Source of the DNA: BOG-1112 sp964611335
GTDB lineage: Bacteria; Bdellovibrionota_B; Oligoflexia; Oligoflexales; Bog-1112
Direction of reading: 5' to 3'
Length of the DNA: 64,000 nucleotides
Assembly: GCA_964611335.1 (NCBI GenBank)
Contig: CAZSXR010000002.1
Location: forward strand, 310,001-374,000
Shown here: positions 33,557 through 43,852 of the stretch, piece by piece
Layout: every line of letters begins with the position of its first letter
How positions within the stretch are numbered: position 1 is the stretch's first letter
Notes under the pieces: generated by a model
Database searches by the model: none
Told to the model about the DNA's origin: nothing
The model's input: the letters and a program-made list of their open reading frames with translations, nothing else
Program-made: the position numbers and the translations under genes

Positions 33557-33982
33557 ATGAAATATTTCATTTTTTTTCTTTCTATGTTGCTAAGTTCTTT
33601 TTCTTTTGCAGAAGGATTTAGAAAAGGCACCCTTGTACACACATCTGAAGGCTTTAAAGCTATCGAAACTCTAAATATAGGAGATTCTGTCCTCAGCTGC
33701 TCCTTAGATAAAGGCTCCTGTACCAGAAAAAAAATTATAGACATAGTCACTCATCCAAGCTCTCCTGTTCTTTGTATTCAAATAGAAAATGAAATTTTCA
33801 TCACAGATGCAAGTCAAACAGTATTTTCAAAAGAAAAAAACCAATGGATTTCTGCATCTGAACTTTATTTAGAAGCAGGGGAAGAAATGGATCTTTATAG
33901 TCTTTACATTGAAGAGCATGCTCCTTATCACATTACCCTCTCTAAAATAACGGCAAGAAGCGGCTTACTGAAAATCCAATAG
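33557..33982 (+). CDS. Orphan secreted Hint-domain protein without toxin
   Basis: A 141-aa protein from the ATG at 33557, chosen because GAGAG lies five bases upstream (a GTG at 33551 is in frame). It is a clear paralogue of the Hint part of the toxin in the integrated element: the signal peptide ends SFAEGF in both, followed by KGTLVHTSEGFKAIETLNIGDSVLSCS. It stops where the toxin copy has its AHN junction (here ITARSG), so it has neither the His-Asn end nor a toxin domain. The N-terminal Cys is missing as well. It may be a remnant of a toxin gene whose 3' part was lost. Confidence 0.75.
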   Translation: MKYFIFFLSMLLSSFSFAEGFRKGTLVHTSEGFKAIETLNIGDSVLSCSLDKGSCTRKKIIDIVTHPSSPVLCIQIENEIFITDASQTVFSKEKNQWISASELYLEAGEEMDLYSLYIEEHAPYHITLSKITARSGLLKIQ

Positions 33983-34158
33983 AGTTTCTATGCTATAATT
34001 TGAGTATGAGTTGTCCTATCATTTAAATTTGATAATAAAAAAAAGACTATTATGTCTAAATTAAAGCTATTACGCTCTATGCATTTTTTCTTTTGTTTGA
34101 AGAATTCAACTCTCCATTTTCTTCTTATTTTCCAAGAAAAATATAAAGGAGAACGCGA

Positions 34159-35811
34159 ATGCAAAATTTCATAAACATAGGTTTGGCATTTATAGAAGGA
34201 TTCTCACTCATTGTTTCCCCCTGCATACTTCCGGTTCTTCCCATACTCCTTTCTGCTTCCCTGACCGGAAGTCGCAAAAGACCGTTTGGTATCATATTAG
34301 GATTCATTTTAACCTTTACTCTTTTTACCTTTTTTTCAAGATTTCTAGTATCTCAACTCCACCTTAATCTTATTTGGCTTCGTTACTTTTCCTATGCGCT
34401 CCTAACTCTTTTTGGTTGCATCATGTTGTCAACCCATTTGAGTGATCGCTTTGCTCTGATTACGAACAGATTTGCGAATTGGGGCTTACAACTTTCCTCA
34501 AAAAACCAAGAAGAAGGTTTTCTCAGTGGAATCCTTATAGGATCTCTTGTTGGACTTGTATGGACACCATGTGCAGGTCCGATACTTGCTGCAGTCATTG
34601 TACAAGCTGCTACTCAGCAATCAGACACAGGTGGTTTTTTAACTATGTTTTCTTTTGCAATTGGAGCAGGAGTTCCTATGCTTTTCTTTGCTCTATTTGG
34701 AAGAAGAATGCTGAATAAAATGACCTTCTTCAAAGCACACTCCAAAGCTGTACGTCGAGCTTTAGGGATCATACTTATTTCTGCAGTTTCGTATCTGGTC
34801 CTTAGTGAAAACATCTCTTTTTTATCACAAAATTCAAGTACATCTCTAAGTTCAAATACTCCTGCTACAAACCTAATCAACGCACTACCCTCACCATACC
34901 CCGCTCCTGATTTGACAGGGATTCAAGCGTGGATCAATTCAGAGGCTAAGCATCTTGCAGAACTCAAAGGCAAGGTTGTCCTCATCGACTTCTGGACGTA
35001 CTCTTGTATCAATTGCATTCGCACACTCCCTTATCTAAAAGCTTGGTATGCTAAGTATCACGACAAAGGATTTGAAATCATCGGGATTCATACTCCCGAA
35101 TTTGAATTTGAAAAAAATCTTAATAACGTACGTATCGCTAGCGAAAAATTTGAATTAAAGTATCCCATTGCCCTCGATTCTTCTTATTCCACGTGGGAAG
35201 GCTATCACAACAAATATTGGCCTGCTCATTATCTCATCGATAAATCAGGGAACATTGTCTACACCCACTTTGGAGAAGGTGCATACGATATTACAGAAAA
35301 TAATATTCGCTATCTTCTCAACATCAGAAATAAAGAAACTCCTAGAGTAGAGAGTTTACCTCAGCACAGACTCACACCAGAAACTTACCTTGGATTCAAC
35401 CGAGCACAAAATTTTTCAAGCCCACAAGCCAACGATACTGAGGAAATCACCAAATACACATTACCTAACAGTCTTGATGTCGATCACTGGGCCTTAGAAG
35501 GACCTTGGCTTATAGATGGAGAAAAAATTATTTCTAAATCCTCAAAAGCTTCATTAAAACTTCACTTTGAAGCAAAAAAGGTTTTCGTCGTTATGGGTAA
35601 TCGCACGAAAAAAACAATCCACGCCCATATGTTTTTAAATGGGAAAAAATTACATAATGAGAGAGGTCAGGATGTTTCGCAAGGACGAGTCGAAGTTAAA
35701 GAACATAGACTTTATGAAATAGTGAATCTCAGCAATACGAGAGAAGGTCTCCTGCAAATACAAGCTAGTTCAGCCGGTCTAGAGATCTTTGCCTTTACTT
35801 TCGGGAACTAA
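34159..35811 (+). CDS. dipZ: DipZ-type membrane thiol-redox protein (CcdA-thioredoxin fusion)
   Basis: A 550-aa three-part protein. Residues about 1-215 are a CcdA/DsbD-like membrane domain with six helices and the paired cysteines in SPCILPVLP and WTPCAGPILA, which carry electrons across the membrane. Residues about 250-395 are a TlpA-like thioredoxin domain with the unusual CINC active site (near residue 282). The C-terminal 150 residues form a beta-rich carbohydrate-binding-like domain, as in mycobacterial DipZ. It likely keeps periplasmic cysteines reduced or matures cytochromes. AGGAG lies seven bases before the ATG. It converges on the DUF2797 gene with a 17-bp overlap. Confidence 0.9.
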   Translation: MQNFINIGLAFIEGFSLIVSPCILPVLPILLSASLTGSRKRPFGIILGFILTFTLFTFFSRFLVSQLHLNLIWLRYFSYALLTLFGCIMLSTHLSDRFALITNRFANWGLQLSSKNQEEGFLSGILIGSLVGLVWTPCAGPILAAVIVQAATQQSDTGGFLTMFSFAIGAGVPMLFFALFGRRMLNKMTFFKAHSKAVRRALGIILISAVSYLVLSENISFLSQNSSTSLSSNTPATNLINALPSPYPAPDLTGIQAWINSEAKHLAELKGKVVLIDFWTYSCINCIRTLPYLKAWYAKYHDKGFEIIGIHTPEFEFEKNLNNVRIASEKFELKYPIALDSSYSTWEGYHNKYWPAHYLIDKSGNIVYTHFGEGAYDITENNIRYLLNIRNKETPRVESLPQHRLTPETYLGFNRAQNFSSPQANDTEEITKYTLPNSLDVDHWALEGPWLIDGEKIISKSSKASLKLHFEAKKVFVVMGNRTKKTIHAHMFLNGKKLHNERGQDVSQGRVEVKEHRLYEIVNLSNTREGLLQIQASSAGLEIFAFTFGN

Positions 35812-36604
35812 ACTCGACACTGTATCCTGTAAATTTTCTAACGTTCAAAACTCCCTTTTCAAAAATAAGATATTGACCTTTGATTCCCATAAGATCTCCT
35901 TCGATAATAGGCTCTTTCAAAAAATCAAAAGTTTGAATCTTTTTAGGATAAGCAATTACCGGATAATGAAAGATTTGCAAAGTTTCTTCACTCAACCCAT
36001 CATAGACAAGATCATCAGGTAAATAAGAGAGCAACTCATCTCGCTTCGCACATAGATCTAAAGGTTCAGTATCTTGCCTTAATAGTAATCGCCAGTTAGT
36101 ACGATCACTCACATGCTTACGAATCTCTGCCTCCATAATTCCTGCTTGAATTCGTTTTGACACACGTGCAATCGCAATAGCCTGAATAGCACCTTGATCT
36201 AACCATCGTGTTTGCTCATTCTGCGAACGTGTGATACCAACCTTCAATCCAGAAGAATTTGCAAGATAAACGGTGTGATTGATAAAACAATTTTTTTTAC
36301 CCCATTCAGGATCTCTACAAGTGCCTTTGTGGAAATGACAGATCTCTGGTCGAACTAAACACAAATCTGCTTGAGGGATACTACGAAAGCAAGTGTAGCA
36401 GAATCCCTGAGCAAATGTCTTTCGTATGTCCTTGCCGCAATTCACACATGCGAGCTTTCCCAAAAAACGAATACGGATGTAATCACCCACCATAGGATTA
36501 AGGCTTAATTCTTCATCTTCAAGCTTCAAGGAATATTGAGCCATTCTCTCCAAAGAAGCATTTACCTGGAGTTTCTTAAGAACCCCTATTTGCTTATACA
36601 TCAT
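35795..36604 (-). CDS. DUF2797-family zinc-binding protein
   Basis: A 269-aa protein of DUF2797. Four CxxC or single-Cys elements (CVNCGK, FCYTCF, CHFHKGTC and a following Cys) in residues about 60-115 suggest one or two zinc sites. A central VYLANSSGLKVGITR segment resembles the start of GIY-YIG-like folds. Function unknown. It overlaps the last base of the oligopeptidase gene and is the last gene of the metH-led row, so it is probably co-transcribed. Confidence 0.8.
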   Translation of the reverse strand: MMYKQIGVLKKLQVNASLERMAQYSLKLEDEELSLNPMVGDYIRIRFLGKLACVNCGKDIRKTFAQGFCYTCFRSIPQADLCLVRPEICHFHKGTCRDPEWGKKNCFINHTVYLANSSGLKVGITRSQNEQTRWLDQGAIQAIAIARVSKRIQAGIMEAEIRKHVSDRTNWRLLLRQDTEPLDLCAKRDELLSYLPDDLVYDGLSEETLQIFHYPVIAYPKKIQTFDFLKEPIIEGDLMGIKGQYLIFEKGVLNVRKFTGYSVEFSSRK

Positions 36605-38670
36605 TAGGCGAGAAGTCCTGAGTGACGCAATAAAGCATCAGTAGTAGGCGCTCTTCCACGAAAATCTTTAAATACTTCGAGAGGAGCACGCCCTCCACCC
36701 AAGGCAAGAATACTATCTCGAAATTCTTTTCCAACTTTCTGCAAAGTTTCTTCTTTATCCAATCCTGCTTCTTCAAATTTGCTAAAAGCATCCGCACTCA
36801 TGACTTCAGCCCATTTGTAACTATAATATCCAGCTGCATAAGCTCCTGAAAATATATGACCGAAACTACACAAAGTTCTATCTTCATTCAAAAAAGGAAG
36901 TATGGAAGTTTGCTTTGCAAGATCTTTGTACAAATCCCAAATCGATAGCTTTCCATCCGGATCAAACTCTGAATGCAATTTCATATCGATGAGACCAAAT
37001 TGAACCTGCCTCAACATCTGACTTGCTGCTCTGAAATTTCTGCTTTCAATAAGTTTATCTATATAAAAGTCGGGAAGAACCTCTCCACTCTGATAGTGTT
37101 TCGCAAGGGATCGAATGGTTTCGCGATGATAACACCAATTTTCCATAAACTGACTTGCAAGTTCTATGGCATCCCATTCGATTCCATTGGTTCCTGAGAC
37201 ATCTCTATATTCCAACTTTGTCAACATATGCTGCAGCGCATGACCAAACTCGTGAAAAATTGTTGTCACTTCATCAAAGGTCATCAAAGAAGGTTTTGTT
37301 TCAGTAGGAGGGGTAAAGTTACATACGATATACGCTACAGGTAAAGTTAATTTCCCTTTGAATTTAAAGCGTGTGACACAGTCATTAACCCACGCCCCTC
37401 CTCTTTTGTTTTCAGGACGAGAGTAAGGATCTAAGTAAAACGATGCTATGTGTTCTCGTTTCTCATTAAAAACGTCATAAAATCGGACATCTTTATCCCA
37501 GACTGAAACTTTACTTCCAGGCTCTACCTTTATTGAAAATATTTTTTGAGCAAGAGTAAACAATCCTGATAGGACTCTATCAAAAGCAAAATAAGGTTTG
37601 AGTTCTTCTTCTTTATATTGAAAACGTTTTTCTTCAAGACGTTTAGCCCAGAAAGCTATATCCCAATGGCGTAATGAACCTGCAAAACCATTCTCATTTG
37701 CAAATTTTTGAAGTTCTTTAAACTCTTCTCTACTTTTCTCATAGGCGACTTTTCTGAGATCTTCTTGAAATTTAAAAACATCTTCCACAGATGCAACCAT
37801 TTTACGAGTCAAACTGAGTTCAGCATAATTTTTATACTGTAAAAGAGAAGCCACCCTTTTGCGTATTTTAAGAATTTTCATGAGCACAGGAGTGTTGTCA
37901 TGAGAACCGGAAGATGCTCTTGAAATATACGCAAGATATAATTTTTTTCGAAGTTCTGAATTCTTTGCATTTTCAAGGAAAGGAACAACAACGGAAGCCT
38001 CTAAAGTAAAAGCCCATGGACCGTTTTCGGGATGCGATCGTGTCCCGTCTGGAAATTTCTTATTGTAAGTTTCTGAAGCAAGTTCCAGAAGTGTTTCTGG
38101 CAATCCAAGCACATCTTCTTTTTTGGAAAGCTCTAAAAGAAACTCTTTAGTCGAATCCAAAAGTTTATTTGAGAATTCGAATTCGAGTTGAGAGAGTTCT
38201 TTGTTCAATGCATTAAACTCCTCTCTTTCTTTAGCTTTCAAGGAAAGACCTGCTAATTGTGCAGCTTGAATTCTTTGTGAGATACTGCGATGTTGAGCTT
38301 CATCGAGTTTTTCCCATTCAGGACCATTTTGAATTTTTATTAAAGCATCATAAATAGGCTGACTCTGTAAATATCGAAGATGAAAATCAACAATCAACTT
38401 ATGGGCTTTCTCATAAGATTCTCGAAGATCTTGAGAGTTAGCGACATGATTTAAATGATCCACAGGCGACCACGTTCGATGCAATTGCTCTTCCAAGTCA
38501 CAAAGAGGTTCAATTAAGCCTTCCCATGTAGGAACACAGTATGCTTCGATACGACTGATCGACTCCTCTATATCTTTAAGCCTTTGAATCACAGCATTTT
38601 CAACGGTTTTAGCATCTATCTCAGAAAATGGCGGAAGATCTTGATTGCGGAGAAGTGGATGAAGCGACAT
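36604..38670 (-). CDS. prlC: Oligopeptidase A (M3 metallopeptidase)
   Basis: Cytoplasmic zinc peptidase that degrades short peptides, including cleaved signal peptides. The HEFGHALQH zinc motif (HExxH) is followed 26 residues later by the Glu ligand in the WDAIELASQFMENW stretch. At 688 aa from the ATG at 38670 it matches E. coli OpdA/PrlC in length and N-terminus (HPLLRNQDLPPFSEI); the longer frame from 38709 adds a non-homologous 13 residues. It lies 71 bp after metH. Confidence 0.92.
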   Translation of the reverse strand: MSLHPLLRNQDLPPFSEIDAKTVENAVIQRLKDIEESISRIEAYCVPTWEGLIEPLCDLEEQLHRTWSPVDHLNHVANSQDLRESYEKAHKLIVDFHLRYLQSQPIYDALIKIQNGPEWEKLDEAQHRSISQRIQAAQLAGLSLKAKEREEFNALNKELSQLEFEFSNKLLDSTKEFLLELSKKEDVLGLPETLLELASETYNKKFPDGTRSHPENGPWAFTLEASVVVPFLENAKNSELRKKLYLAYISRASSGSHDNTPVLMKILKIRKRVASLLQYKNYAELSLTRKMVASVEDVFKFQEDLRKVAYEKSREEFKELQKFANENGFAGSLRHWDIAFWAKRLEEKRFQYKEEELKPYFAFDRVLSGLFTLAQKIFSIKVEPGSKVSVWDKDVRFYDVFNEKREHIASFYLDPYSRPENKRGGAWVNDCVTRFKFKGKLTLPVAYIVCNFTPPTETKPSLMTFDEVTTIFHEFGHALQHMLTKLEYRDVSGTNGIEWDAIELASQFMENWCYHRETIRSLAKHYQSGEVLPDFYIDKLIESRNFRAASQMLRQVQFGLIDMKLHSEFDPDGKLSIWDLYKDLAKQTSILPFLNEDRTLCSFGHIFSGAYAAGYYSYKWAEVMSADAFSKFEEAGLDKEETLQKVGKEFRDSILALGGGRAPLEVFKDFRGRAPTTDALLRHSGLLA

Positions 38671-38741
38671 TTTGAAGGCCCTTTGATGGTTTCGTATTTT
38701 TACTAGCATGAAATGCGCAAAGAGAAAAGTCTCTCTGCCAC

Positions 38742-41700
38742 TTAGATTTCGGGATCATATCCCAAATTAGGTGCGAGCCATTTTTCGACCTCAGTCACGG
38801 TAAAATCTTTACGATGGGCGTAATCTTCCACCTGATCTTTCAAAATCTTTCCCACCCTGAAATAGCGGGATTCAGGATGAAAGAAATAATATCCTGAAAC
38901 CGCACTCGGTGGATTCATTGCAAAAGACTCAGTAAGAGAAATTCCTGTTTTTTCTTTCACTTTCATCAAATCCCAAATCTTTTGTTTTTCTGTATGATCT
39001 GGGCAAGCGGGATAACCAGGAGCAGGTCGAATCCCCCTATATTTTTCACGAATCATATCATCAATACTGAGATTCTCACCTTCACCATAACCTACAATAT
39101 TGCGAATTTTTTTATGCAAACACTCCGTGAATGCTTCAGCCATACGATCGCCCAAAGCTTTGACCATAATGGAAGTATAATCATCATTCTTTTTCGTAAA
39201 ATGATCTGCCCACACACCCACACTGTCGCCCATTGTAACCGCAAAAGCTCCCATATAAGAATTCTGAGTAACAAAATCAGAGAGACAATAACTGGCATCA
39301 ATGTCTTCATTTTTATGCTGTTGACGAAGAAAACAGAACTTACTTATTTCTTTTTTCATAGAAGAATCTAAAATAAGAACATCATCTCCCACACGTTTGG
39401 CATTCCATAAACCAGCAATCCCTTTGGGATCAAAACGATCTCCTTTCAAAATTTCTTTCATAAGTTTTTGCGCATCATCATATAGACTTTTTGCCTGCTG
39501 CCCCCATTTAGGAGATTCAAAAATTTTAGGATATATCCCCTTCAACCCCCACGACCAGAAAAAAGGTGCCCAATCTATATACTCTGCAATCTCTTCTACA
39601 CTCGTATCAGAAAAATCTCGAACACCAAGGAAACTAGGATTCAAATCTGTTTCTTCTGAGACCTTAAAGGATTTTCTAACAGCTTCTTTGTAAGTCCAAT
39701 GATCATCCAGTCTATGTTCTTTCTGACTGTGACGAACTCTCAGCTTTTCCTGATCTTCCCAAGTTTTTTTTCTGTAAACTTCAAATTGATCAGGACTCAG
39801 GAGTTGATTGCAGACACCTACCACCCGTGAGGCATCTTCAACATGACACACAGGATATGAATAGTAAGGAGCAATCTTAACAGCTGTATGCAAAGCACTC
39901 GTGGTAGCTCCTCCAATGAGCAAGGGAATATTTAATTTTTGATGTTCCATTTCTTTAGCATTGAAAATCATTTCATCCAAAGAAGGAGTTATCAAACCGC
40001 TCAATCCAATAATGTGTGCACCGACTTCTTTTGCTGTTGAGAGTATTTGATCGCACGACACCATCACCCCTAAGTCTACAACTTTATAACCATTGCATCC
40101 TAGAACCACCCCCACAATATTTTTTCCAATATCGTGAACATCTCCTTTTACAGTCGCAAGGAGCACCACCCCTCTATTCGAAGATGCAGATTTTTCTTTC
40201 TCCATATAGGGCTGCAAATACGCAACCGCAGTCTTCATAACACGAGCACTTTTTACAACCTGAGGCAGAAACATTTTCCCTGCACCAAAAAGATCTCCAA
40301 CCTCTTTCATCCCATCCATCAAAGGACCTTCGATTACTTCAAGAGGTTTTTTAAAAGCTTTGCGAGCTTCTTCCGTATCTTCAATGATAAACTCATCAAT
40401 CCCGTGAACCATCGAATACGCTATGCGTTCCTCAACTGCTTTCGTTCTCCATTCATCTTTCTTCTTCTGCTTTGCAATAGGATCCTGATTTGAATTCTGA
40501 GCATAGCTAACAAGCTTTTCTGTCGCATCTGAGTCTCTATTAAACAGCAGATCTTCAACCAATTTTAAAAGAGTCGGCTCAATACTCTCATAAACTTCAA
40601 TCATACCTGCATTCACAATTCCCATATTCAAACCACGATGAATAGCATGAAAGAGAAACGAAGAATGCATAGCTTCTCGAATTCTGTTCTGACCTCGAAA
40701 AGAAAACGAAATGTTGCTGATTCCTCCACTGGTCAATGCATAAGGACATTTTCCTTTAATCTCTTTTACAGCTTCAAGAAAACTCAAAGCATAGTCGCTA
40801 TGCTCTGCAATCCCCGTACCTACAGTCAAAACATTGGGATCAAAAATGATATCACAGGGGTCAAATTGAATTTTTTCGACAAGTAACTTGTAAGCTCTTT
40901 CACAAATACGAACCTTTTCTTCTCGACTTGCAGCTTGTCCTTTTTCATCGAAAGCCATAACTACAAGTGCGCATCCATAATTTTTAACAGTCTTAGCCTT
41001 TTTGAGAAAAAGTTCTTCACCCTCTTTTAATGAAAGAGAGTTAACGATACCCTTTCCTTGCAAACATTGCATCCCAGCTTCGAGAACATCCCAATTAGAA
41101 CTGTCAATCATAACAGGAACACGAGCAATAGTAGGCTCAGAGGCTACAAGATTCAAAAAATGACGCATGCACTCTACACTATTGAGCAATCCTTCATCGA
41201 AATTGATATCGATAATGTTTGCACCATTCTCAACTTGCTGACGAGCAACAGCAAGAGCGCCTTTGAAATCCCCCGCCTTAATCAGTTTATAAAATTGTGG
41301 AGAACCTGTAACATTCGCACGTTCTCCAATCATAATAAAATTTGTGTCTGTTGCGGTTAACGTAAGAGGCTCTAACCCTGATAAGCGGGTTTTTTGAGCA
41401 ATACTGATAAGTTTACGTGGGTTATGAGCAGAAAGTCTTCTTACAATTTCTTTAATATGCGATGGAGTCGTGCCACAACAACCCCCAGCAAAGTTCAAAA
41501 GACCTTCTTCAGCAAAATCTTCGAGCTGCTGTCCCGTATCAGCAGGAAGCTCATTATAACCTGTTGCACTGAGAGGGTCAGGAAGACCCGCATTGGGATA
41601 ACAGTGAACATAGCAGTCCGCTAAACGAGAAAGCTCACGAATATAAGGACGCATATCCTTTGCACCAAGAGCACAATTCACACCTACTGCAAAAGGTTTT

Positions 41701-42419
41701 GAATGACGTATAGAATTCCAAAACGCTTCGATGGTTTGACCCGACAGTGTTCTCCCAGAACGGTCGGTGATGGTAACCGATACAATAACAGGAATACGTT
41801 TTTCAAGTTTTACAAAAAGCTGCTCTATTGCAAACAAGCACGCTTTTAAGTTGAGGGTGTCAAACACCGTCTCAGGTAAAAGGAGATCAACTCCACCCTG
41901 GATCAAAGCTTGTGCTTGCTCATAATAAAGAGAAACAAGGTCATTGAACGAAACTTCCCTGTGTTCAGGTCTATTCACATCGGGAGACAAAGAACACGTC
42001 TTACTCGTAGGCCCCAAAGCTCCAGCAACATAAATTCTTCTATCAGGATTTGATTTCTGAAATTCGTGCGCTACGTTTTTTGCTAATTTTGCAGCTTCTA
42101 AATTGAGTTCAAAAGCTAGATCTTCAAGTCCATAATCTTTTTGTGAAACACGATTGGAATTAAATGTATTTGTGGAGATAATATCGGAACCAGCATCGAG
42201 ATACTGTTTGTGTATCTTACCAATAACTTCAGGTTTGGTCAGAACAAGAAGATCATTATTGCCCTTCAAATTATGAGTGTGACTTGCAAAACGCTCTCCT
42301 CGAAAATCCTCCTCTCGAAGCGAAAAGCCTTGAATCATGGTTCCCATTGCGCCATCGAAGAAAACTATACGCTGAGAAAGAAGATCTTTAAGAGACTTTT
42401 CAACTTCAGAAATCTGCAT
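38742..42419 (-). CDS. metH: Cobalamin-dependent methionine synthase
   Basis: Transfers a methyl group from methyltetrahydrofolate to homocysteine through methylcobalamin. The full 1225-aa architecture is present: homocysteine domain (about 1-330, zinc cysteines in GVNCALG and GGCCGTTP), pterin domain (about 350-615, MIGERANVTGS), cobalamin domain (about 650-890, cap plus DVHDIGKNIVG with the cobalt-ligating His), and activation domain (about 900-1225, RPAPGYPACPDH and ESRYFRVGKI). It starts 17 bp after the last prepilin gene, so it probably shares a transcript. No cobalamin riboswitch fits in this gap. Confidence 0.97.
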   Translation of the reverse strand: MQISEVEKSLKDLLSQRIVFFDGAMGTMIQGFSLREEDFRGERFASHTHNLKGNNDLLVLTKPEVIGKIHKQYLDAGSDIISTNTFNSNRVSQKDYGLEDLAFELNLEAAKLAKNVAHEFQKSNPDRRIYVAGALGPTSKTCSLSPDVNRPEHREVSFNDLVSLYYEQAQALIQGGVDLLLPETVFDTLNLKACLFAIEQLFVKLEKRIPVIVSVTITDRSGRTLSGQTIEAFWNSIRHSKPFAVGVNCALGAKDMRPYIRELSRLADCYVHCYPNAGLPDPLSATGYNELPADTGQQLEDFAEEGLLNFAGGCCGTTPSHIKEIVRRLSAHNPRKLISIAQKTRLSGLEPLTLTATDTNFIMIGERANVTGSPQFYKLIKAGDFKGALAVARQQVENGANIIDINFDEGLLNSVECMRHFLNLVASEPTIARVPVMIDSSNWDVLEAGMQCLQGKGIVNSLSLKEGEELFLKKAKTVKNYGCALVVMAFDEKGQAASREEKVRICERAYKLLVEKIQFDPCDIIFDPNVLTVGTGIAEHSDYALSFLEAVKEIKGKCPYALTSGGISNISFSFRGQNRIREAMHSSFLFHAIHRGLNMGIVNAGMIEVYESIEPTLLKLVEDLLFNRDSDATEKLVSYAQNSNQDPIAKQKKKDEWRTKAVEERIAYSMVHGIDEFIIEDTEEARKAFKKPLEVIEGPLMDGMKEVGDLFGAGKMFLPQVVKSARVMKTAVAYLQPYMEKEKSASSNRGVVLLATVKGDVHDIGKNIVGVVLGCNGYKVVDLGVMVSCDQILSTAKEVGAHIIGLSGLITPSLDEMIFNAKEMEHQKLNIPLLIGGATTSALHTAVKIAPYYSYPVCHVEDASRVVGVCNQLLSPDQFEVYRKKTWEDQEKLRVRHSQKEHRLDDHWTYKEAVRKSFKVSEETDLNPSFLGVRDFSDTSVEEIAEYIDWAPFFWSWGLKGIYPKIFESPKWGQQAKSLYDDAQKLMKEILKGDRFDPKGIAGLWNAKRVGDDVLILDSSMKKEISKFCFLRQQHKNEDIDASYCLSDFVTQNSYMGAFAVTMGDSVGVWADHFTKKNDDYTSIMVKALGDRMAEAFTECLHKKIRNIVGYGEGENLSIDDMIREKYRGIRPAPGYPACPDHTEKQKIWDLMKVKEKTGISLTESFAMNPPSAVSGYYFFHPESRYFRVGKILKDQVEDYAHRKDFTVTEVEKWLAPNLGYDPEI

Positions 42420-42436
42420 AAATTAGAACCTTATCT

Positions 42437-43852
42437 TTATCGAGCAATGCATCCCGTTCCTGTTGTTCCACCATACTCATAGCAGCAGTGATACGTTTCT
42501 TTACATACTATATCTGTGGTGCAAGTGCCACCCCATTTACCCATGAAACAATTGTCTTTCGCCATACAACTTGAATTTGGAGCACTGTTAGGAGCAGCAG
42601 GTGAAATAGGTGTTATAGATTCAATCCATCCACCAACACCGCACCCCAGAGGGGTCGAATCATTAGGAGAACTTAAAGTTTCGACAACAACATCCTGACA
42701 CGTTACAGGACAACACAAAATGCGCCCTTCTGCATCTATTCCTCTATAGCGTTCTGTAGGCAAGCATTGCGTTTGCATATCGACACACGCACAGGGTTCA
42801 CCAGGAACACAACCTGCTACAAAATGAAAAGGAAACATACATTCACAATTTGGTTTGCCATTTGTAACTCCCGTCATGATCATATTGGTAGGACAAAACA
42901 ATGTTGGCATATTGGTTCCTGGAATTGTATTCACAGGAATTGTCACTGCACCAAAAGTGGACATCTCTGTATTTTTTGGAAAATCACTCCAAAACACTTT
43001 ATCAGGTGGTAAATTCGAAAGGATTAAAGGCACACCACCCTGATTCTGTGTTGGATGATAAGCGACCTGAAAACGTATGTGCAAACTTTGTGCTAATTCA
43101 CATGTTGAAGGAGCATAACTTGGCGCTCCTTGATTCGTTGTTACACTCGTTGTGGGAGCATAGGTAAATGTATTCTGATCGATCGAAGTTGCAAGACCTT
43201 GACTAATCTGAGTATCCTGAGTTATTTCAACAGTATTCCCATCAACTTGTACAGCTTGATTTCCTAAGGAATCTTGAGACGGAGGGCAAGTAGCCCAAAA
43301 ATAAACTTTAGCTGTAACATTACATGCAGCATCTTGTTCTGGCGCCTGAGATAAATTTTGCGGAATCACACTGTTTGAATTTTGTGGAGAACTTTGCTGT
43401 GAATTCTGCATTCCTACTCGAGTACATGGGGATGAATCTTTAATTTTGTATAAAGCAGGATTGGAGTCACTACCTGCAATGACATAGGATTCAAGAATAG
43501 CTGAAGTAAGTGGAGCTGGATTTCGCACTGGCAAAATAAGATCAAAGGAAACCTGGCGTTTTGGGTCTGTTGAATTACAAATCGTTCCTTCTTGATGTTG
43601 TATACAATTGCGCAAAGAAATGTTGCCCGGAGAAGTCCCGAGAGTCGCGCTATTTTTCAAAATACTCGGATCATTCATAGCTCTTTGTATAGTTCGCGCT
43701 ATGGAATGCAAAACCAGATCGGATTCCAAAATTTTTACAGATTGATTTTGCTGACTCAAGTATCCTGCGATAGCTCCTACAACGGTCGCAGTGATACCTA
43801 TGGAAATAAGAATTTCAACGAGAGTGAATCCAGCGTTTTTTTTTAGAAACAT
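42437..43852 (-). CDS. Large cysteine-rich prepilin-like protein
   Basis: A 471-aa type IV prepilin-like protein. The class III signal is clear: basic leader, then G-FTLVEILISIGIT with the Glu5 and a hydrophobic N-terminal helix (residues about 8-30). The rest is far longer than a major pilin (about 150 aa). The last 170 residues have about twenty cysteines, including a GKPNCEC module and a CCPVTC cluster, and must be disulfide-bonded. It probably is a minor (tip) pilin or pseudopilin with an adhesive domain. It overlaps the GspN-like gene by 10 bp. Confidence 0.75.
   Translation of the reverse strand: MFLKKNAGFTLVEILISIGITATVVGAIAGYLSQQNQSVKILESDLVLHSIARTIQRAMNDPSILKNSATLGTSPGNISLRNCIQHQEGTICNSTDPKRQVSFDLILPVRNPAPLTSAILESYVIAGSDSNPALYKIKDSSPCTRVGMQNSQQSSPQNSNSVIPQNLSQAPEQDAACNVTAKVYFWATCPPSQDSLGNQAVQVDGNTVEITQDTQISQGLATSIDQNTFTYAPTTSVTTNQGAPSYAPSTCELAQSLHIRFQVAYHPTQNQGGVPLILSNLPPDKVFWSDFPKNTEMSTFGAVTIPVNTIPGTNMPTLFCPTNMIMTGVTNGKPNCECMFPFHFVAGCVPGEPCACVDMQTQCLPTERYRGIDAEGRILCCPVTCQDVVVETLSSPNDSTPLGCGVGGWIESITPISPAAPNSAPNSSCMAKDNCFMGKWGGTCTTDIVCKETYHCCYEYGGTTGTGCIAR

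Noticed and set aside
40134..40493. 119-codon plus-strand frame
   Set aside because: Antisense to the cobalamin-binding part of metH; no independent support.
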